Shown: positions 15,746 to 19,918 of the stretch, one piece after another
Numbering within the stretch: position 1 is the stretch's first letter
Layout of the letters: every line of letters begins with the position of its first letter
DNA from: Bordetella parapertussis
GTDB taxonomy: Bacteria; Pseudomonadota; Gammaproteobacteria; Burkholderiales; Burkholderiaceae_B
Assembly: GCA_943331855.1 (NCBI GenBank)
Contig: CALQNE010000029.1
Span: 1-19,918 of the forward strand
Length of the DNA stretch: 19,918 nucleotides
Direction of reading: 5' to 3'
Position numbers and translations under genes: made by a program
Notes under the pieces: model-generated
What the model saw: the letters and a program-made list of their open reading frames with translations, nothing else
Database searches by the model: none
Told to the model about the DNA's origin: nothing

Positions 15746-16345
15746 TTAAGACTGCGTACACTGCGCCTCGGTGGGCGCACTGCGCGAGCTAAGCGCCTGC
15801 GCGATTTGAGCCGACAACAATTGAGTATTCTTTTGTTGACCCAAAACAAGCGCACTCACGCCAACCTCGACCGTTTGCTTGAACCGAGAAAAACACGTTA
15901 ATACCCGCTTGTCTTGTCCAAAACGCAAGCGCCAGAGTGCGTCGAGGGCGACGTACTGACCAGGTACCATTTCAAAGCGCTGAACATCCACCTGCACTTG
16001 GATCACATTACCCTGCGTAGCGGTCAGATTAATATTTTGCACAGGTGGCATCCCTAAATGCCCCGTGAGCTCAAGACTCAAGGCCGTCTGAAGATGCGAA
16101 GACAGCGGCGCAGTCCAACGATCATCTGCCAACAGCAATAAACGTCCGTTTGGCTCACGCGTCACCAAGGCCGCATTATCAACCTCAGCGGGTACCGTAA
16201 CAGCACTTAACGCATAAGGCCCAATATTTTGAGCCGGCGGCGTTGATACCCGAGCAGCGGGCGGACTAAGCGTGTAATGATAAGCCGGCGGCGTTGAGCA
16301 GCCGGCCATTAACACGAACAACAAAGAAAGCAAAAAAGGTTTCAT
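15746..16345 (-). CDS. pqiC: PqiC, outer-membrane-type lipoprotein of the Pqi MCE system
   Basis: A 199-residue lipoprotein of the ABC-type transport auxiliary (YmbA/PqiC) family. The N-terminus is a lipoprotein signal peptide with lipobox LMAGC, acylated at C16. In E. coli, PqiC is an outer-membrane lipoprotein that docks the PqiB tunnel. The mature start is low-complexity: STPPA occurs twice (17-21 and 34-38), from a perfect 15-base DNA direct repeat. The ATG overlaps the pqiB stop (ATGA), with GGAG ten bases upstream. Identification rests on position, lipobox and general sequence character, since the family has few invariant residues. Confidence 0.88.
   Translation of the reverse strand: MKPFLLSLLFVLMAGCSTPPAYHYTLSPPAARVSTPPAQNIGPYALSAVTVPAEVDNAALVTREPNGRLLLLADDRWTAPLSSHLQTALSLELTGHLGMPPVQNINLTATQGNVIQVQVDVQRFEMVPGQYVALDALWRLRFGQDKRVLTCFSRFKQTVEVGVSALVLGQQKNTQLLSAQIAQALSSRSAPTEAQCTQS
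16232..16297. repeat. Two perfect 15-base direct repeats within pqiC
   Basis: AGCCGGCGGCGTTGA occurs at 16232-16246 and 16283-16297, offset by 51 bases (17 codons), so both copies encode STPPA in the pqiC frame. It lies in the linker after the lipidated cysteine, where sequence is loosely constrained. It could be an in-frame local duplication or chance in Pro/Thr-rich coding sequence. Confidence 0.7.
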
Positions 16346-17991
16346 TTCGCAGGGGCTCCAAGCGTCTCACGCGAATAAGGTTTGGGGGGGCGACCGGTAA
16401 TCAGCGAGTCGGGTTGCAACTGCAACGAGTCTGTCAAACCACGCAACGAACGCAAGCTCGTTCTGAAATCCTCTAGCATCGCTTCTGTGCTAACCGTCAT
16501 TGCGCTACCCGGCGCAATCAAGCCATTCAGATTTTTGACCGCAACTTCGATCTGCGTAAGCGTCGTCGCCAGTTTTGGGACAACCGACTTATCGAGCGTT
16601 GTACTCAGCACCTTGATCTGCTTAATCATATCGTTGACCTCATTACCGATCGATTCAAAGGGGATCTTATCGAGCTTGTTCACAATACTTGCAACTTGCT
16701 GCTGCAATTTATCGAGATCATCTGAGGCCAGTGTTGGCATCTTGAACGGCAGTTCGACTTTAGGCGTTTCGATCTTAGGCGCTTTCGGGAAATCTTCAAG
16801 CACGATATAAAGTTGACCCGTCAAAATATTCGCCGTACGCAATTGCGCGCGCAAGCCTCGCTTCGTCATGATGGCTAAAGACTCTGCCAGCTGCTCAAGT
16901 GAACGCCGCGACATGTTCATCTCTCGGTATACCGTGCCCAGGCGCTCTGGGTATAACGTGGCCGTCACCGACGTAAAGAAGCGACCAAGCGCGACATCAA
17001 AATCCAGGGCGACCGATTTCACGATTCCGATATCGACACCGTTAAAATCGACCATGGCACCCACCTTCAAACCGCGGGTTGCTTGATCAAACCGCATATA
17101 AATCGGCACCGCAAGGCCCTGCGGCTCAATCTCGGCGGCACGCCGAGTGTCATATAACTTGAACACCCGATTGACCTCAGCAATATCGCGTGGCGCGCCA
17201 AAAGAGCCAAACGAAACGCCTCCTGCAATTAAAGAGACCAAAGACTGCGTGTTGATCTGCATACCTTCGGTTGACAGTGAAACGTCGATCCCACTTTCGT
17301 TCCAAAATCTCGTACTACCATCGACATAACGATCGTAAGGCGCGTCGACGAAGACCTCGACTTCAATAAACTGACCCGCTGGATCAAGCTTGTAACTAGA
17401 TACCATACCAACCTGCAGCCGGCGCATGTAAACCGGAACGCCCACACTGAGTGAGCCAAGGTCTTCCGTGCGCAAGATAAAGCGCGAACCGGGTCGATCG
17501 CTTGTAATAGGAGGCGGATCTTCAAGACCGATAAACTGCTTTTTGGTCACTTTACCCAGAGCACCGTGTTTCGTATCAGTTTCGATATAGGCACCCGACA
17601 TCAGGGTTGACAGACCCGAAACACCACTAATGCCAATGCGTGGTTTAACCACCCAAAACTGCGTCGCCTCGTTGGCCATGCCTTCGGAGTCTTTATTAAG
17701 CTCAGCTTCGACAATCACTTTATCGCGCAGCTCGGTTAGACGAATATCCTTCACGATTCCAATCACGACATCGCGAAAGCGTATTTGCGTTTTTCCGACT
17801 TCAAGACCTGTCGCAGACTGGAACGTGATGAAGATGCGTGGGCCTTGCTTAGACCAGCTGTGATAAACGATTGACAGCCCCACCAAGGCCGCGATCACAG
17901 GAATCAACCATACCCAACCCATATTGCGTTTGGGCCGCTGACTGACGCGCGGCAACGGCGGCATCTGTTGTGGGGTTGATTGCTCCGGCAT
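16342..17991 (-). CDS. pqiB: PqiB, MCE-domain transenvelope tunnel protein
   Basis: A 549-residue MlaD/MCE protein close in length to E. coli PqiB (546). A Pro-rich cytoplasmic lead (1-23) precedes one membrane helix (about 24-44). Three MCE domains follow at roughly 50-145, 160-260 and 290-395, each with a recognisable VGxxVxFxxVxIGxV-like stretch (for example KTQIRFRDVVIGIV near 67-80). A long helical, coiled-coil-prone tail (about 435-520) would form the needle across the periplasm. The family carries lipids between inner and outer membranes. The ATG at 17991 has AAGGAG six bases upstream, so the additional 31 open codons to 18084, overlapping pqiA, are not used. pqiA ends 26 bases before, and pqiC overlaps the stop. 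Confidence 0.94.
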   Translation of the reverse strand: MPEQSTPQQMPPLPRVSQRPKRNMGWVWLIPVIAALVGLSIVYHSWSKQGPRIFITFQSATGLEVGKTQIRFRDVVIGIVKDIRLTELRDKVIVEAELNKDSEGMANEATQFWVVKPRIGISGVSGLSTLMSGAYIETDTKHGALGKVTKKQFIGLEDPPPITSDRPGSRFILRTEDLGSLSVGVPVYMRRLQVGMVSSYKLDPAGQFIEVEVFVDAPYDRYVDGSTRFWNESGIDVSLSTEGMQINTQSLVSLIAGGVSFGSFGAPRDIAEVNRVFKLYDTRRAAEIEPQGLAVPIYMRFDQATRGLKVGAMVDFNGVDIGIVKSVALDFDVALGRFFTSVTATLYPERLGTVYREMNMSRRSLEQLAESLAIMTKRGLRAQLRTANILTGQLYIVLEDFPKAPKIETPKVELPFKMPTLASDDLDKLQQQVASIVNKLDKIPFESIGNEVNDMIKQIKVLSTTLDKSVVPKLATTLTQIEVAVKNLNGLIAPGSAMTVSTEAMLEDFRTSLRSLRGLTDSLQLQPDSLITGRPPKPYSRETLGAPAK

Positions 17992-18017
17992 GCCGGGCTC
18001 CTTAACAAAAACGTTGA

Positions 18018-19196
18018 TTAAGTAGGGGCTGCCATTTTGGCAGACTCTGAAGAAAAATGCCTGCGATGTCCAGCACGCCGCCAAGCCAAACGGGGATCAA
18101 AACCAAGCGCGGCTAACATCGTCAGGATCACAACACCTGCAAAAGCAGCCGCCCCACCACCGGGCTCGATTGTGAGTAACGCGCCAAAGCGCCCCAAGGC
18201 CGAAAGCAGAATCACCACGAACACATCGAGCATCGACCACTGACCGATAAACTCAACGACCTGATACAAATGCGTGCGCGTTCTAAGCGCCTGAGACGCA
18301 CGTTGTTGCGCCAGATAAACCAAGATGGCCAAACACAAGAGCTTAAACAAGGGAACCACGACGCTCGCGATAAAAACGACCGCGGCAATGCTATATGAAC
18401 CCATTCCAATTAATTCAATCACGCCACCTAAAATTGTATGGGCCGAACTTCCTGCAATCGAATCAATTTTCATAATCGGCAGCAGATTGGCCGGAAGATA
18501 CAAAAGAGCGGCTGCCGCGATAAGCGCCCAAGTTCGGTTAAACAACGCAGGTGAAGGTGCCTTGGGCAACGCTTCCCATTGCGCTGGCAAGCCTAAATCG
18601 TGCGCCATGCAGCGAATTTTATGCGCAGACAGTCGCGTCAAAGCTGTCACGAAAATCGCCGAAGTTGCCGTCGCGAACAAACCAATTCCGGGGATCAGCG
18701 AGGCGAGCCCAACCAACTTGACGACAGAGACCAGCACGCCCATCAAAAACACGGGCACCATACACCATGGCTTCAAGAGATCGATCGCGGCAATCGCGTG
18801 CTCAAAAAACAAGGGCAATCGTCCCAGAGCAAGCGCAGTAAACACCCAGAGCAAGAGCAGTAATTGCACGACCGGCAATAAAAAACCAGCCGCGAACGCG
18901 ACGATTGCGACCTCTGGATAGCCCGACTCCCAGGTGATGACGATTGCGTCAAAAAACGAAGCCGCTTGTGCTTTGCCCGAAATCAACAGGGTTGCAACGG
19001 GATACGCATTGGCTAGCGCAAAGCTGACCACCGCGGCCAGAAGCACGGCCAGCCATGCGTGCGGACTAAAGACAGAGTACGTTTCAAGCACATGGTCACA
19101 GCGTTCGCATTGCGCCCACTCGCCTGGCGCCAGCACAGGACGTTGGTAAACCGCCCCGCAATGATGACAGGACAGCAAAAGCGGACCCGAGGACAT
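18018..19196 (-). CDS. pqiA: PqiA, inner-membrane partner of PqiB, second zinc ribbon missing
   Basis: A 392-residue membrane protein made of two homologous PqiA halves, each with about four hydrophobic segments (first half about 46-185, second half about 221-370). The first half starts with a zinc ribbon, C10-x2-C13 and C30-x2-C33. E. coli PqiA, as I remember it, has a second four-cysteine ribbon before the second half. Here that stretch (about 195-220) has a single Cys (C196), so the second ribbon is gone. Second-half landmarks are YLPANLLPIM (233-242), EFIGQWSMLDV (315-325) and FDPRLAWRR near the end. Its role is probably to feed lipid to PqiB. The ATG overlaps the clpA stop by one base (TGATG), so it should be translated by reinitiation after clpA. 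Confidence 0.93.
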   Translation of the reverse strand: MSSGPLLLSCHHCGAVYQRPVLAPGEWAQCERCDHVLETYSVFSPHAWLAVLLAAVVSFALANAYPVATLLISGKAQAASFFDAIVITWESGYPEVAIVAFAAGFLLPVVQLLLLLWVFTALALGRLPLFFEHAIAAIDLLKPWCMVPVFLMGVLVSVVKLVGLASLIPGIGLFATATSAIFVTALTRLSAHKIRCMAHDLGLPAQWEALPKAPSPALFNRTWALIAAAALLYLPANLLPIMKIDSIAGSSAHTILGGVIELIGMGSYSIAAVVFIASVVVPLFKLLCLAILVYLAQQRASQALRTRTHLYQVVEFIGQWSMLDVFVVILLSALGRFGALLTIEPGGGAAAFAGVVILTMLAALGFDPRLAWRRAGHRRHFSSESAKMAAPT

Positions 19197-19918
19197 CAGT
19201 GGGCTAACTCGGCTTCCTGATCAGAACCTGATACAGACTTTTGAGCTTTGTCGATACGCGAGCCAAAGGTCAATAGCACTTTACCCTGATCATCAATATC
19301 AACGATGACCGAGCCACCATCAACGAGTTTGCCAAACAGCAATTCATCAGCCAAGGCACGGCGGATCGTGTCTTGAATCAAACGCTGCATGGGGCGCGCT
19401 CCCATCAGAGGATCGAAACCATTTTTGCCCAAGTGCGCACGAAGTGCATCGGTAAAGCTTGCGTCAACGCGCTTATCGTGCAATTGGTCTTCTAGCTGCA
19501 TTAAGAACTTATCGACCACACGTAAAATCACAGCCTGATCAAGCTGGGCAAAGGGCACGATTGCGTCTAAACGGTTACGAAACTCGGGTGAGAACAGACG
19601 CTTGATATCGCCCATTTCGTCACCGCTCGCACGGGTATTTGAAAAACCAATGTTGGGCTTGTTCAGTGCTTCAGCACCCGCATTGGTTGTCATCACCAGA
19701 ATCACATTACGGAAGTCTGCTTTACGACCGTTGTTATCGGTGAGCGTGCCGTGATCCATCACTTGCAACAAAATGTTGAACACATCTGGATGCGCTTTTT
19801 CAATTTCATCGAGCAATACAACAGAGTATGGTTTACGACGAACTGCTTCTGTTAACTGACCGCCTTCGTCATAACCCACATATCCCGGAGGCGCACCAAT
19901 CAATCGCGACACTGCATG
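19196..19918 (-). CDS. clpA: ClpA, ATPase subunit of the ClpAP protease (3' part, cut by window end)
   Basis: About 240 C-terminal residues; the 5' part lies beyond the window. The fragment covers most of the second AAA+ module: the pore-loop region with GYVGYDEGG, Walker B VVLLDEIEKAHPD, sensor 1 in MTTNAG, arginine finger in FRNRLD, and sensor 2 GARPMQR. NIGFSN is the IGF/IGL loop that docks on ClpP, so this is a ClpP-dependent unfoldase, not ClpB. The wording around DNNGRKADFRNV matches ClpA specifically. The complex unfolds and degrades proteins delivered by ClpS or tags. The true start is outside the window. The stop codon shares one base with the pqiA start, placing pqiABC directly behind clpA. 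Confidence 0.96.
   Translation of the reverse strand, partial: HAVSRLIGAPPGYVGYDEGGQLTEAVRRKPYSVVLLDEIEKAHPDVFNILLQVMDHGTLTDNNGRKADFRNVILVMTTNAGAEALNKPNIGFSNTRASGDEMGDIKRLFSPEFRNRLDAIVPFAQLDQAVILRVVDKFLMQLEDQLHDKRVDASFTDALRAHLGKNGFDPLMGARPMQRLIQDTIRRALADELLFGKLVDGGSVIVDIDDQGKVLLTFGSRIDKAQKSVSGSDQEAELAH

Noticed and set aside
15762..15779. TGCGCC-N6-GGCGCA hairpin at the dut/pqiC convergent ends as a terminator
   Set aside because: No T run follows on either strand and it lies inside pqiC codons.
17992..18084. 31 additional codons for pqiB
   Set aside because: AAGGAG sits six bases before the ATG at 17991, and the upstream residues overlap pqiA and are not Pqi-like.
18325..18921. A 198-codon open frame on the plus strand opposite pqiA
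   Set aside because: It lies fully antisense to a well-supported gene, has no recognisable domain, and is best explained as a shadow of the codon pattern in a membrane protein.
1..19918. A hidden defence, mobile or secretion system in the window
   Set aside because: Every stretch is accounted for by recognisable housekeeping or envelope genes. I saw no integrase, transposase, repeat array, tRNA attachment site or abrupt change in base composition.

Overview
The window is ordinary chromosomal core sequence from a betaproteobacterium, most likely Burkholderiales and perhaps Alcaligenaceae-like. That placement is inferred from remembered protein resemblances and gene neighbourhoods (prmB at the head, ribF-ileS-lspA-coaBC-dut, clpA next to pqiABC), not from a search. 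I see no rRNA, tRNA, CRISPR array, insertion sequence, prophage gene or toxin-antitoxin pair. Coding density is very high. The longest stretch without a gene is about 100 bases (6514-6615), so there is no gap above 300 bases.

Layout. (1) Plus strand, 1-2958: the last codons of an upstream gene (possibly dapE), then prmB (L3 glutamine methyltransferase) and a YheS-type ABC-F ATPase, joined by a GTGA overlap. (2) Minus strand, 9032 down to 3008: purN and an RsmB/NOP-family RNA m5C methyltransferase with long charged tails, joined by a GTGA overlap. A 102-base gap with a promoter-like sequence, a palindrome and a tetranucleotide repeat follows. Then come a DesA-like membrane fatty acid desaturase and the UvrD helicase, joined by an ATGA overlap. 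(3) Plus strand, 9077-15725: a tight six-gene run ribF-ileS-lspA-coaBC-dedA-dut, covering flavin cofactors, isoleucyl-tRNA, lipoprotein signal peptidase, CoA synthesis, a DedA-family membrane protein and dUTPase. (4) Minus strand, 19918 down to 15746: the 3' part of clpA, then pqiA-pqiB-pqiC, an envelope MCE-type lipid transport system, coupled to clpA by a one-base stop/start overlap.

Working together. purN and ribF are divergent with only 44 bases between their start codons, so their control regions must overlap. Five of the twelve same-strand junctions are stop-start overlaps of one or four bases, and two more are longer overlaps, which suggests translational coupling throughout. PqiA (inner membrane), PqiB (MCE tunnel) and PqiC (lipoprotein) should form one complex.

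The hunt found no previously undescribed system. The best second-look items are the palindrome on the presumed desA promoter with an (ATAC)3 repeat where its ribosome binding site should be, the desA-uvrD and clpA-pqi couplings, the long tails on the RNA methyltransferase, and the loss of the second zinc ribbon in PqiA.
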